Of a stretch of 20,729 nt of DNA, positions 1 through 6,061 are shown piece by piece (the first letter of the stretch is position 1; every line of letters starts with the position of its first letter). The stretch is taken from positions 1 through 20,729 of the forward strand of contig HF990572.1 of assembly GCA_000432135.1 (NCBI GenBank). Direction: 5' to 3'. The DNA comes from Firmicutes bacterium CAG:124 (GTDB lineage Bacteria; Bacillota; Clostridia; Oscillospirales; Oscillospiraceae). The notes below the pieces were generated by a model that was given only the letters and a program-made list of their open reading frames with translations, was not told where the DNA came from and did no database searches. A program made the position numbers and the translations under genes.

Positions 1-588
1 GATGTCAGGCGGGATTTCTTCTACACGGAGCTTATGACCGGCCTGCGGCGCGGCGAGATCTGCGCGCTCATGTGGCGCGACTTCGACGCGAAGACCGGGA
101 CGCTTAAAATCTGCCGGACGCTGCACAGCAAGGGGCAGGGCGTCTACGCCCTCGGCGACACGAAAACGAGCCAGGGCAACCGCACGATCATCCTGCCGGA
201 GAGCGTCGCGGCGCTGCTGCGGGCGCGGAAGAAAAATTCTATCAGCCAGTGGATTTTCCCGCAGCCGACCAGCCCGGAGCTGCCGATGAATCCGGGGACG
301 GCATACCGGCGGCTCAAAACGCTGCTGGAGGAAGCGGGTCTGCCGAGCATTCGCTTTCATGATCTTCGTCATACGTTCGCAACACACGCCCTCACCAGCG
401 GCGTGGACGCGAAAACGCTGGCGGGGATTCTGGGTCACACGAACGCCAGCTTCACGCTCGACACCTACACGCACGTCACGCCGGATATGCGCGAAGCCGC
501 GGGCGGCATCGTCGGCGGCTTCATGGAGGACTTATTCGGGAAGGAGTTAAAGCCTTGGCAAAGAAACGAAAAGCAGGCGACGGACTGA
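1..588 (+). CDS. Tyrosine recombinase/integrase, C-terminal catalytic part (5' truncated by window edge)
   Basis: The reading frame is open from base 1, so the gene starts left of the window and only about 195 codons are visible. The catalytic set of the phage-integrase family is intact: Arg in TGLRRGE (in-window codon 16), HDLRHTF with His and Arg (codons 120 and 123), LGH (His 146) and the nucleophile Tyr in LDTYTH (codon 156). By family knowledge it should cut and rejoin DNA at an att site through a 3'-phosphotyrosine intermediate. Its 3' end overlaps the next recombinase gene by 34 bp, so the two are translationally coupled. It ends shortly after the Tyr region and lacks the C-terminal extension seen in its neighbour. 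Its N-terminal arm-binding domain, if present, cannot be seen. Confidence 0.93.
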   Translation, partial: DVRRDFFYTELMTGLRRGEICALMWRDFDAKTGTLKICRTLHSKGQGVYALGDTKTSQGNRTIILPESVAALLRARKKNSISQWIFPQPTSPELPMNPGTAYRRLKTLLEEAGLPSIRFHDLRHTFATHALTSGVDAKTLAGILGHTNASFTLDTYTHVTPDMREAAGGIVGGFMEDLFGKELKPWQRNEKQATD

Positions 589-1979
589 TCCGTCAGCGCG
601 CCGACGGGCGCTGGGAGGGGCGGTACGTCATCGGCTATGACGATCACGGCTACCCCAAAACAAAGGCCGTCTTTGGCAAGAGCAAGCGCGAGTGCACCGA
701 AAAGCTGGCGGCGCTCAAAGCGCAGCTCGGCGGCATTCCGTCGGACAAGCTGCGGCCGGAGATGCGCTTTGCCGACTGGCTGGATTATTGGTACGAAACG
801 CACTGCAAGCCGAATATCCGCACCTCGACGCAGTCCGGCTACGAAGACCGCATCCGCCTGCACATCAAGCCGGAGCTGGGCGAGATTCCGCTGAACAGGC
901 TGACGCAGAACGACCTCCAGCAGTTTTATGCGCGGCTGAAAAAGAGCGGCCGCAAGACGCGCACGGAGTGCTACGGCGAGGGACTGTCTGACCGTATGGT
1001 ACGGATGTGCCACGCGACCTGCCGCTCGGCGCTGCAGCGGGCTGTACAGGATGGACTCATCCGCACGAATCCCGCCGAGGGCTGCAAGCTGCCACCAAAA
1101 AAGGCGCACGAGATGCAGGTGCTGGCGCGGGATGAATTGCAGCGGTTTCTCATTCAGGCGCAAGCCGAGGGTTACTATGAACTGTTCCTTCTGGATTTGG
1201 CGACAGGCCTGCGGCGCGGGGAACTGCTGGCGCTGCAATGGAATGACCTCGATTTTGAAACGGGCGTCCTCACGATCAGCAAACAGGTCAGTCTGGTTCG
1301 CGGCAAGATCGTGATGAGCGTGCCGAAGACGAAAAGCTCCATCCGCAAGCTGGTGCTGCCGCCCGCCGTCGTGCAGGTGTTGAAAGAATACCGTGAAAGC
1401 AATCACTCCCGCTGGATGTTCCCGTCGCCGGTGCTGGAGGATCTGCCGCTCAACCCCGGTTCGGTCTACGACCGATTGCAGCTGATTCTGGAGCACGCAA
1501 ACTGCAAACAGGTGCGTTTTCACGACCTCAGGCACACATTCGCGACCTTGGCGCTGCAAAATGGGATGGACGTAAAAACGCTCTCCGCCATGCTGGGACA
1601 TGTGTCGGCGGCCACGACGCTGGACATTTACACGCACTCGACCTCTGATATGCAGCACGCCGCCGCGCGGAAGATCGACTGCGGAATCGGCAAGGCAGAA
1701 CTCCTGGACGAGCCAGCGCCGCAGGCGAATGCGCCTGCCATCGTTGATTTTCAGCCTTACATGGGCAAGGTCCGCAAGCCCGGCACGGGCTGCATCAGCC
1801 AGATCAATGACCATCTTTTTGAGGGCCGCTACTCCCCGACATGGATCGACGGCAAAAAGCACGCGCGAAATGTGTATGCGCATACGCGCGAGGAATGTGA
1901 GGAGAAGCTGAAGGTGCTGATCGCAGAGATGAAAGCGGAGCTGGCGGAGTTAAAGCGGCAGAAGGCCGACAGGCATTGA
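555..1979 (+). CDS. Tyrosine recombinase/integrase with AP2-like DNA-binding domains at both ends
   Basis: A 474-residue integrase. The start is a TTG at 555, chosen because AAGGAG (541-546) sits 8 nt upstream and the protein then begins directly at the arm-binding domain. Domains in order: AP2-like arm-type DNA-binding domain (about residues 8-55, GDGLIRQ...EGRY...), SAM-like core-binding domain (about 70-180), and catalytic domain (about 190-375) with Arg220 (TGLRRGE), His323 and Arg326 (HDLRHTF), His349 (LGH) and Tyr359 (DIYTH). An unusual C-terminal extension (about 410-460) repeats the arm-binding pattern (GTGCISQ...EGRY, then REECEEKL) and ends in a charged, probably helical tail. Tn916-like integrases carry one such N-terminal domain. 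It lies directly behind another recombinase gene and is followed 16 bp later by a hairpin. The most likely role is integration and excision of the element that carries the downstream cargo. Confidence 0.95.
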   Translation: MAKKRKAGDGLIRQRADGRWEGRYVIGYDDHGYPKTKAVFGKSKRECTEKLAALKAQLGGIPSDKLRPEMRFADWLDYWYETHCKPNIRTSTQSGYEDRIRLHIKPELGEIPLNRLTQNDLQQFYARLKKSGRKTRTECYGEGLSDRMVRMCHATCRSALQRAVQDGLIRTNPAEGCKLPPKKAHEMQVLARDELQRFLIQAQAEGYYELFLLDLATGLRRGELLALQWNDLDFETGVLTISKQVSLVRGKIVMSVPKTKSSIRKLVLPPAVVQVLKEYRESNHSRWMFPSPVLEDLPLNPGSVYDRLQLILEHANCKQVRFHDLRHTFATLALQNGMDVKTLSAMLGHVSAATTLDIYTHSTSDMQHAAARKIDCGIGKAELLDEPAPQANAPAIVDFQPYMGKVRKPGTGCISQINDHLFEGRYSPTWIDGKKHARNVYAHTREECEEKLKVLIAEMKAELAELKRQKADRH

Positions 1980-1995
1980 CCGAATAAACCGAACA

Positions 1996-2030
1996 CAGCC
2001 GCCCGGTGTTGGGCGGCTGCGATTGTGTTT
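1996..2030 (+). terminator. Hairpin terminator after the integrase pair
   Basis: Perfect 9-bp stem (CAGCCGCCC, 1996-2004, with GGGCGGCTG, 2011-2019) around a 6-nt loop, followed by a moderately T-rich tract (GATTGTGTTTT). It starts 16 bp after the integrase stop. The T-tract is interrupted, so termination may be partial. Confidence 0.65.
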
Positions 2031-2051
2031 TGGGCGCAGGTTTGCTATAAT
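2023..2051 (+). promoter_or_regulatory. Sigma-70/A promoter with extended -10 for the cargo genes
   Basis: TTGTGT (2023-2028), 17-bp spacer, TATAAT (2046-2051) preceded by TGC, giving a TGnTATAAT extended -10. The -35 box overlaps the tail of the terminator hairpin. It would drive the methyltransferase start at 2081. Confidence 0.75.
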
Positions 2052-2080
2052 GAAATTAACTGAAATTTGTGAGGATAAAC

Positions 2081-2602
2081 ATGACGATAGAGATCAAAGA
2101 AAAACTGACCGGCTCGATTCTTGATATTGGCGGCGGTGGCGAAGCCGTGATTGGACAGATTTACAAAGACAGAGTCACCGCAATCGATAACTGCAAGGAA
2201 GAATTGGAAGAAGCTCCAGACTGCTGTTCAAAGCAGCTTATGGACGCAACAGAATTATCGTTTCCGGATGATTCATTTGATAATGTGACTTTTTTCTATA
2301 CGCTGATGTACATGACGGCTGAAGAACAGCAGAAATCCATTTGTGAGGCAGCACGTGTCCTCAGAGTAGGAAAACAGATGTATATCTGGGACTGTGACAT
2401 TCGTTCTGCTTATCCGGAACCTTTTATGATCGATCTGGATATCAGGGGCGGCAACAACAAACTCCATACGACCTATGGGATCGTCAAGAAGGATACACAG
2501 TCTTCGGATTCTGTCGTCCGACTTTTGGAAAGCGCTGGACTCAAAATTGAATCCTTACAGGCAAAAGACGGGCAGTTCCATATTCAGTGCAGAAAAGACT
2601 AA
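2081..2602 (+). CDS. Small class I SAM-dependent methyltransferase (cargo gene 1)
   Basis: 173 residues from the ATG at 2081; the in-frame GTG at 2069 lies inside the GTGAGG ribosome binding site and is less likely. A Rossmann SAM-binding motif I (LDIGGGGE, about residues 14-21) is followed by an acidic strand end (AIDNCKEE), a DATELSFPDDSFD segment and YTLMYM, as in UbiE/Methyltransf_11-type enzymes. The substrate cannot be inferred; the protein is short for the family, with little room for a substrate-binding cap. The coding sequence is clearly more AT-rich than the integrases and the chromosomal genes to the right, consistent with acquisition. First gene of a three-gene unit with a Nudix hydrolase (13-bp gap) and a HIT protein. 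Confidence 0.85.
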   Translation: MTIEIKEKLTGSILDIGGGGEAVIGQIYKDRVTAIDNCKEELEEAPDCCSKQLMDATELSFPDDSFDNVTFFYTLMYMTAEEQQKSICEAARVLRVGKQMYIWDCDIRSAYPEPFMIDLDIRGGNNKLHTTYGIVKKDTQSSDSVVRLLESAGLKIESLQAKDGQFHIQCRKD

Positions 2603-2615
2603 GAGGAGGTAATCT

Positions 2616-3074
2616 ATGGCGCGGGCAAGGTATCAGGTGCTGGTCATTCCCTATTGCATCATGGACGGGCAGGCAAGATTCTGCGTATTCAGAAGAAATG
2701 ATCTGGATATCTGGCAGTTCATCGCAGGCGGTGGAGAGGATGAAGATGCCTCCATCCTCGAATCTGCGAAGCGGGAAGCCTTTGAAGAAGCGGGCATCCC
2801 CGTCACGTGCGACTATTCGCCGCTCGACACCTGCTGCAGCATACCGGCCAGCTGCTTCGCGGATGCGGAAGCACTGTGGGGCAAGCAATGCTTTGTCGTT
2901 CCCGAATATGCCTTTGCGGTAAAAGTCGAAAACACTTCCCTGCACTTATCCCATGAACACACCGAGTATGGATGGATGGAGTATACATGCGCCCATGCAA
3001 TGGTGAAATATGACAGCAACCGGACCGCGCTTTGGGAACTGAACCGGCGCACAGAGCTTGGATTATTAAAATAG
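2616..3074 (+). CDS. Nudix hydrolase (cargo gene 2)
   Basis: 152 residues; ATG at 2616 follows a strong AGAGGAGG. The full Nudix box is present: the G-x5-E-x7-REUxEExGU pattern is met by GGGEDEDASILESAKREAFEEAGI (residues about 38-61; key residues Gly, the first Glu, Arg-Glu, Glu-Glu and Gly). Nudix enzymes hydrolyse nucleoside diphosphates linked to another group, using Mg2+ held by the box glutamates. The preceding DIWQFIAGGGE segment resembles dihydroneopterin-triphosphate/dATP-type members, but the substrate is not settled by sequence. It sits between a methyltransferase and a HIT-fold protein, so the unit may act on nucleotides or nucleotide conjugates (inference). Confidence 0.9.
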   Translation: MARARYQVLVIPYCIMDGQARFCVFRRNDLDIWQFIAGGGEDEDASILESAKREAFEEAGIPVTCDYSPLDTCCSIPASCFADAEALWGKQCFVVPEYAFAVKVENTSLHLSHEHTEYGWMEYTCAHAMVKYDSNRTALWELNRRTELGLLK

Positions 3075-3128
3075 AAACGTCCGAGGTTATTGATTATTCA
3101 GACAAATCAGAATTTATGGAGATATGTG

Positions 3129-3584
3129 ATGCGTGGCTGCGAATGGTGTGATTATAAAGAAACTGAGTGGTTGCTATATCAGTCATTATATTGGTCTGTC
3201 TATCTGGCGGACAGACAGGATTATATCGGCAGATGTATTCTGGTGTTGAATCGGCATTGCGGCAGTCTTTCAGAATTGGATATTTCTGAGTGGACGGAAC
3301 TGAAAACCATGATAGATCGATTGGAACGGCTCTATAAAGAGGTATTAGGCGCCGAATTATGCAATTGGAGTTGTCTGTTAAATGACTTTTACAAAGAAGC
3401 AGTCCCAAACCCGCATTTACATATCCATGTGCGGCCACGATATAAAAATACCGTTGTAATCAACGATCACGCATACACAGATACAGAATTTGCGCATCAC
3501 TATGCTTTGAAAAAAGAGAGAGTATTACTTGATGATGACAGAAAAATATTGTACGCACTTATGAAGAAACATTTTGTTTTATAA
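3129..3584 (+). CDS. HIT-family nucleotide hydrolase/transferase-like protein (cargo gene 3)
   Basis: 151 residues from the ATG at 3129, preceded by GGAGA at 6-nt spacing; an upstream in-frame TTG at 3090 has a poorly placed GAGG and would add 13 residues. The histidine triad is visible as HLHIHVRP, with NPH before it, and an N-terminal CEWC pair could bind zinc as in many HIT proteins. HIT enzymes hydrolyse or transfer nucleotides (Ap4A, AMP-lysine and similar); the exact substrate is unknown. This is the most AT-rich gene of the cargo. The gap after the Nudix gene (about 54 bp) is larger than between the first two genes, but no promoter is evident there, so all three are probably co-transcribed. 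Confidence 0.82.
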   Translation: MRGCEWCDYKETEWLLYQSLYWSVYLADRQDYIGRCILVLNRHCGSLSELDISEWTELKTMIDRLERLYKEVLGAELCNWSCLLNDFYKEAVPNPHLHIHVRPRYKNTVVINDHAYTDTEFAHHYALKKERVLLDDDRKILYALMKKHFVL

Positions 3585-3608
3585 ATTCAGATTGATCGAA
3601 AATCGACG

Positions 3609-3650
3609 CAGCCGTCCGGTGTACTCCGGGCGGCTGCGATTGTGTTTTGG
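3609..3650 (+). terminator. Hairpin terminator after the cargo genes
   Basis: CAGCCGTCCGG (3609-3619) pairs with CCGGGCGGCTG (3626-3636) around a 6-nt loop, with one G-U pair. It is followed by GATTGTGTTTT as in copy 1. Confidence 0.65.
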
Positions 3651-3668
3651 GCGCGGTTTTGCTATAAT
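3640..3668 (+). promoter_or_regulatory. Promoter in repeat copy 2, upstream of marR
   Basis: TTGTGT (3640-3645), 17-bp spacer, TATAAT (3663-3668) with TGC before it. Same geometry as the copy at 2023-2051. It reads toward the MarR-MATE pair, in addition to that operon's own promoter. Confidence 0.65.
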
Positions 3669-3701
3669 GAAATAAATTGGGATTTGTTGCTCCATACGCC
3701 C

Positions 3702-3731
3702 TTGACAGTAGTCCTTACAATATACCATAAT
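3702..3731 (+). promoter_or_regulatory. Promoter of the MarR-MATE operon
   Basis: Perfect -35 TTGACA (3702-3707), 18-bp spacer, -10 CATAAT (3726-3731). The predicted transcription start falls at the palindrome 3737-3755. Confidence 0.7.
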
Positions 3732-3736
3732 AATAT

Positions 3737-3755
3737 TTACAAATACTATTTGTAA
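3737..3755. promoter_or_regulatory. MarR-type operator palindrome
   Basis: TTACAAATA-C-TATTTGTAA is a perfect inverted repeat with 9-nt arms and a single central base. It lies right after the -10 box and 11 bp before the marR start codon. Its size, AT-rich character and position are those of MarR-family autoregulatory operators; a bound dimer would block initiation (inference). Confidence 0.75.
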
Positions 3756-3766
3756 GTGGGGGACTT

Positions 3767-4201
3767 ATGGAAAACAATCATTTTAACGTTGCGTGGGCGA
3801 AAAGCACTGCTCTATATACAAAAGCAGCTTCGGTACTTGGCGTCGGATACCCGGAAATGATGGTGCTGTATGCGCTGGAATCCATGGGAGAACTGACGCA
3901 AAAGCAGATCGCAGAGAATTTCGGTATGCAAAAACAGACGGTTCATACGGTCGTGAGCGCACTTCAAAAGAAGGGCTATTTACTGTTGGAGGCCAGTGAG
4001 GGCGATAAACGTGAGAAGCGGATCGTCTTGACTGAAAGCGGACAGGTATACGCCCACAGAATGATTGCGCCTTTACGAAAAGCCGAGGAGAAGGTTTATA
4101 GAACAATCGGGAACGAACGGCTCCAAGCCATGTGTGAAATTCTTGGCCTTTTCAATCTTCTCTTTGAAAGAGAGCTGAGCGGAGGTCTGGGCAGTGAATA
4201 A
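3767..4201 (+). CDS. MarR-family transcriptional regulator
   Basis: 144 residues, ATG at 3767 behind a GGGGGA ribosome binding site. The central winged helix-turn-helix is clear (LTQKQIAENFGMQKQTVHTVV, about residues 43-63), followed by the wing and a conserved acidic/basic segment (EGDKREKRIVLTESG) typical of MarR. Helical N- and C-terminal segments form the dimer interface in the family. It probably represses its own operon through the palindrome just upstream and is released when a pump substrate or another ligand binds. Its end overlaps the MATE start by 8 bp, so regulator and pump are translationally coupled. The layout matches the MepR-MepA pair of Staphylococcus aureus, but orthology is not shown. 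Confidence 0.92.
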   Translation: MENNHFNVAWAKSTALYTKAASVLGVGYPEMMVLYALESMGELTQKQIAENFGMQKQTVHTVVSALQKKGYLLLEASEGDKREKRIVLTESGQVYAHRMIAPLRKAEEKVYRTIGNERLQAMCEILGLFNLLFERELSGGLGSE

Positions 4202-5495
4202 CAAGCGGACTTTCTTTCAGTATGTGATTCCGTCCGTGTTATCCTTTGCGCTTTCCGGGGTGTATGCCATCGTTGACGGTTTCTTTGTAGGCAACTCAAT
4301 CGGGGATGCCGGACTTTCCACAATCAACATTGCATATCCTATCACGGCGGTCCTGCAATCCGTAGGGACAGGAATCGGAATGGGTGGTTCAGTCAAATAC
4401 TCCATTCTGAAAGCAGCAGGAAATGAGAAAAAAGCACGGGAGTTCGTTGCCGGTGCAACATGGCTGATGCTTCTTTTCAGCGCTGTCCTGACTGTCACCG
4501 TTTTCTTCACTTCAGAGAAAATCCTTTCTGCCCTTGGTGCATCGGGCGAGTTGCTTACTCTGGGAAATGAGTATATCAAGGTAATTGCCCTTGGAGCGAT
4601 TTTACAGGTGTTCGGCACCGGACTGGTTCCGTTTATGCGTAATTACGGCGGTTCTTTGTGGGCAATGATCGCTATGATCTGCGGCTTTGCTACCAATATT
4701 GCTCTTGACTATACTTTTGTGTGGGTTCTTGGACGGGGCATGTACGGTGCGGCATTGGCGACCATTATTGGGCAGGGAGTTACCATGGCGGTTGCACTCG
4801 TGTATTGCGCCATCAAAAAGAACCTCACTCTGAAAATCGCACCTGTTGATACCCCGAAAACGGCATTTCAGATATTAAAAATCGGACTTGCTCCATTTGG
4901 CTTGACCCTTGCCCCAAATATCTCTCTTGTGATCATCAACCGATTTTCGGTTTCTTATGGCGGACAGGAGGCTATCGCCACCTATGCCTGTATCTCCTAT
5001 ATCATCTGCATTGTTTATCTTCTTTTGCAGGGTGTCGGTGATGGTAGCCAGCCGCTCATGAGTCAGTTCTACGGAGCAGGCGAAGAAAAATCGCTCAAAC
5101 AAACCAAAACGCTGGCATATGAATTTTCCATGGTTTTGGCGGTAATCAGTGCGATTCTGATTTACCTGCTCCGTGGAAAGATTGGACTACTGTTCGGTTC
5201 ATCTGCCGAGGTAAACGCAGGGGTCATAAAGGTCATGCCGATCTTCCTTGTGTCGGTTCCGTTTGACGCCATCACACGAGTTTCCACGGCGGCTTTCTAC
5301 GCAACCGAAAAAAATGTGCTGTCCTATGTTCTGACATTTATCGAACCCATCATCATGCTGGTGTTGATACTGATGCTGCCGCCGGTGTTTGGCGGTCAAA
5401 TCATGATTTGGTGGAGCACCGTATTTGCAAAGGTCATTACCGCATCAGTAAGCATTGTGCTGTCCGTTAGATATAGCACACAAAGAAATCGATAA
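4194..5495 (+). CDS. MATE-family multidrug efflux transporter (MepA-like)
   Basis: 433 residues; the GTG at 4194 is chosen because GGAGG (4181-4185) lies 8 nt upstream. About 12 hydrophobic segments are spread over two halves, as in MATE proteins. Recognisable family features include the N-terminal FFQYVIPSV...VDGFFVG and the glycine-rich GIGMGGSV. MATE pumps export cationic drugs or metabolites using Na+ or H+ gradients across the cytoplasmic membrane. Being under a MarR regulator suggests inducible export of a toxic compound; the substrate is unknown. It is the last gene before the tRNA junction. Base composition is lower in GC than the chromosomal genes to the right, consistent with cargo on the mobile element. 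Confidence 0.92.
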   Translation: MNNKRTFFQYVIPSVLSFALSGVYAIVDGFFVGNSIGDAGLSTINIAYPITAVLQSVGTGIGMGGSVKYSILKAAGNEKKAREFVAGATWLMLLFSAVLTVTVFFTSEKILSALGASGELLTLGNEYIKVIALGAILQVFGTGLVPFMRNYGGSLWAMIAMICGFATNIALDYTFVWVLGRGMYGAALATIIGQGVTMAVALVYCAIKKNLTLKIAPVDTPKTAFQILKIGLAPFGLTLAPNISLVIINRFSVSYGGQEAIATYACISYIICIVYLLLQGVGDGSQPLMSQFYGAGEEKSLKQTKTLAYEFSMVLAVISAILIYLLRGKIGLLFGSSAEVNAGVIKVMPIFLVSVPFDAITRVSTAAFYATEKNVLSYVLTFIEPIIMLVLILMLPPVFGGQIMIWWSTVFAKVITASVSIVLSVRYSTQRNR

Positions 5496-5580
5496 CTTCC
5501 AGTTTGCCGAATCCGCAGCGCAAATCCTGCGCCGCAATAATCAAAGAATAACTTTTTGAAAAAATCGAACAATTTACATA

Positions 5581-5618
5581 GGAAACCCGCTGAAATCTTA
5601 TGATTTCAGCGGGTTTCC
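5581..5618. terminator. Long perfect hairpin at the 3' end of tRNA-Pro
   Basis: A perfect 17-bp stem (GGAAACCCGCTGAAATC, 5581-5597, with its complement, 5602-5618) around a TTAT loop. It abuts the CCA end of the minus-strand tRNA. It can act as the tRNA terminator and, in the other direction, end transcription from the MATE operon. The region 5496-5580 between the MATE stop and the hairpin holds no gene that I can see. Confidence 0.75.
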
Positions 5619-5694
5619 TGGTCCGAGTGACTGGTTTCGAACCAGCGGCCTCGTGGTCCCAAACCACGCGCTCTACCATCTGAGCTACACCCGG
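5619..5694 (-). tRNA. tRNA-Pro(UGG), CCA encoded
   Basis: The reverse complement folds into a complete cloverleaf: acceptor CCGGGTG with CACTCGG (one G-U), D stem GCTC/GAGC, anticodon stem CGTGG/CCACG with loop TTTGGGA (anticodon TGG), T stem GCTGG/CCAGT with loop TTCGAAA, discriminator A and encoded CCA. The anticodon reads proline CCN codons. No good promoter is visible directly upstream (5706-5770, minus strand); the nearest convincing one lies beyond a half-copy of this tRNA. Confidence 0.97.
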
Positions 5695-5705
5695 TTATGA
5701 AATTG

Positions 5706-5848
5706 AAAGTCTAAGCTGTCTGTAGTCAGCCATGTGGTCAGAGGCGGTTTTTCGGGTGATTCCGAAAAATGCGGAAAACCCGCAGATGCCCGTGTGTCAA
5801 GGGGTTCTGGCGTTTTGGCTCTGGCAGGTCGGATGGATGCCGATACGC
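5706..5848. other. Spacer between intact tRNA-Pro and its half copy
   Basis: 143 bp with no convincing gene. It holds an inverted repeat (TTTTTCGG, 5748-5755, with CCGAAAAA, 5762-5769) without a proper T-tail on either strand, and a minus-strand TTGACA (5795-5800) without a matching -10. It may be the remnant of DNA that split or duplicated the tRNA. Confidence 0.5.
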
Positions 5849-5897
5849 TCCCAAACCACGCGCTCTACCATCTGCGCTACACCCGGTTGTGAAATTG
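5849..5897 (-). pseudogene. 5' half of tRNA-Pro (nucleotides 1-38) plus 11 nt flank, direct repeat of 5657-5705
   Basis: 49 nt match the intact tRNA-Pro and its 5' flank with two mismatches (47/49). The match stops exactly at tRNA position 38, the last base of the anticodon loop. Beyond it no anticodon 3' stem, T arm or acceptor 3' strand can be found. One mismatch falls in the D-stem (GCTC becomes GCGC). It is a truncated tRNA rather than a second functional gene. Confidence 0.88.
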
Positions 5898-5930
5898 GGA
5901 AGCGGGGCTGGCCCGGAAATTTGCGGGATT

Positions 5931-5959
5931 ATTATAACGGATATGGCGGGAAAAAGCAA
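5931..5959 (-). promoter_or_regulatory. Promoter upstream of the half tRNA
   Basis: On the minus strand: TTGCTT (5959-5954), 17-bp spacer, consensus TATAAT (5936-5931). The predicted start, near 5924, lies about 38 nt before the tRNA-half 5' end. It would transcribe the half tRNA, the spacer and then the intact tRNA-Pro. Confidence 0.65.
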
Positions 5960-6000
5960 GGGAAAGATTCGTGGGGAGAATTTTCAACCCCCTGGGGGGC

Positions 6001-6029
6001 TTCCGCGGAGCGGGATGGTCGGGTATAAT
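6001..6029 (+). promoter_or_regulatory. Promoter of the ECF S-component operon
   Basis: Consensus TATAAT (6024-6029) with a weak -35 (TTCCGC, 6001-6006) at 17-bp spacing, 32 bp before the start codon. Confidence 0.5.
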
Positions 6030-6061
6030 GGGCGCAAAGAATTGAACAAAGGAGTTTCCCG

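Larger units (their letters stand above)
1996..2070 (+). repeat. Terminator-promoter module, direct repeat copy 1
   Basis: This block is repeated, diverged only slightly, at 3609-3687. The two copies share an identical 27-nt core (2011-2037 against 3628-3654) and a second identical stretch covering the TATAAT box (about 2042-2056). Each copy begins 16-24 bp after a stop codon with a GC-rich hairpin and ends just upstream of a gene. Offset between copies is 1617 bp at the core. The pair brackets the methyltransferase, Nudix and HIT genes. Confidence 0.9.
3609..3687 (+). repeat. Terminator-promoter module, direct repeat copy 2
   Basis: Second copy of the 1996-2070 block. It starts 24 bp after the HIT gene stop. 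The hairpin arms differ from copy 1, but pairing is kept: a C-to-T change in the left arm becomes a G-U pair in RNA, and the stem is extended to 11 bp. This argues that the structure has been maintained. Confidence 0.9.

Noticed and set aside
465..1883. Long open frame (472 codons) on the minus strand opposite the second integrase
   Set aside because: It is antisense to a gene with clear catalytic motifs, has an Arg/His/Gln-rich composition typical of a GC-rich shadow frame, and shows no family features.
2081..2602. Reading the small methyltransferase as an antibiotic-resistance rRNA methylase
   Set aside because: It lacks recognisable Erm, Cfr or 16S-methylase features and resembles small-molecule UbiE-like enzymes; there is no evidence for resistance.
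3090..3128. Upstream TTG start for the HIT protein
   Set aside because: The GAGG before it is too close, while the ATG at 3129 has a GGAGA at normal spacing and starts just before the CxxC pair.
5748..5769. Inverted repeat TTTTTCGG/CCGAAAAA as a terminator between the half and whole tRNA
   Set aside because: Short AT-rich outer stem and no T-tail after it on either strand; kept only as a note in the spacer.
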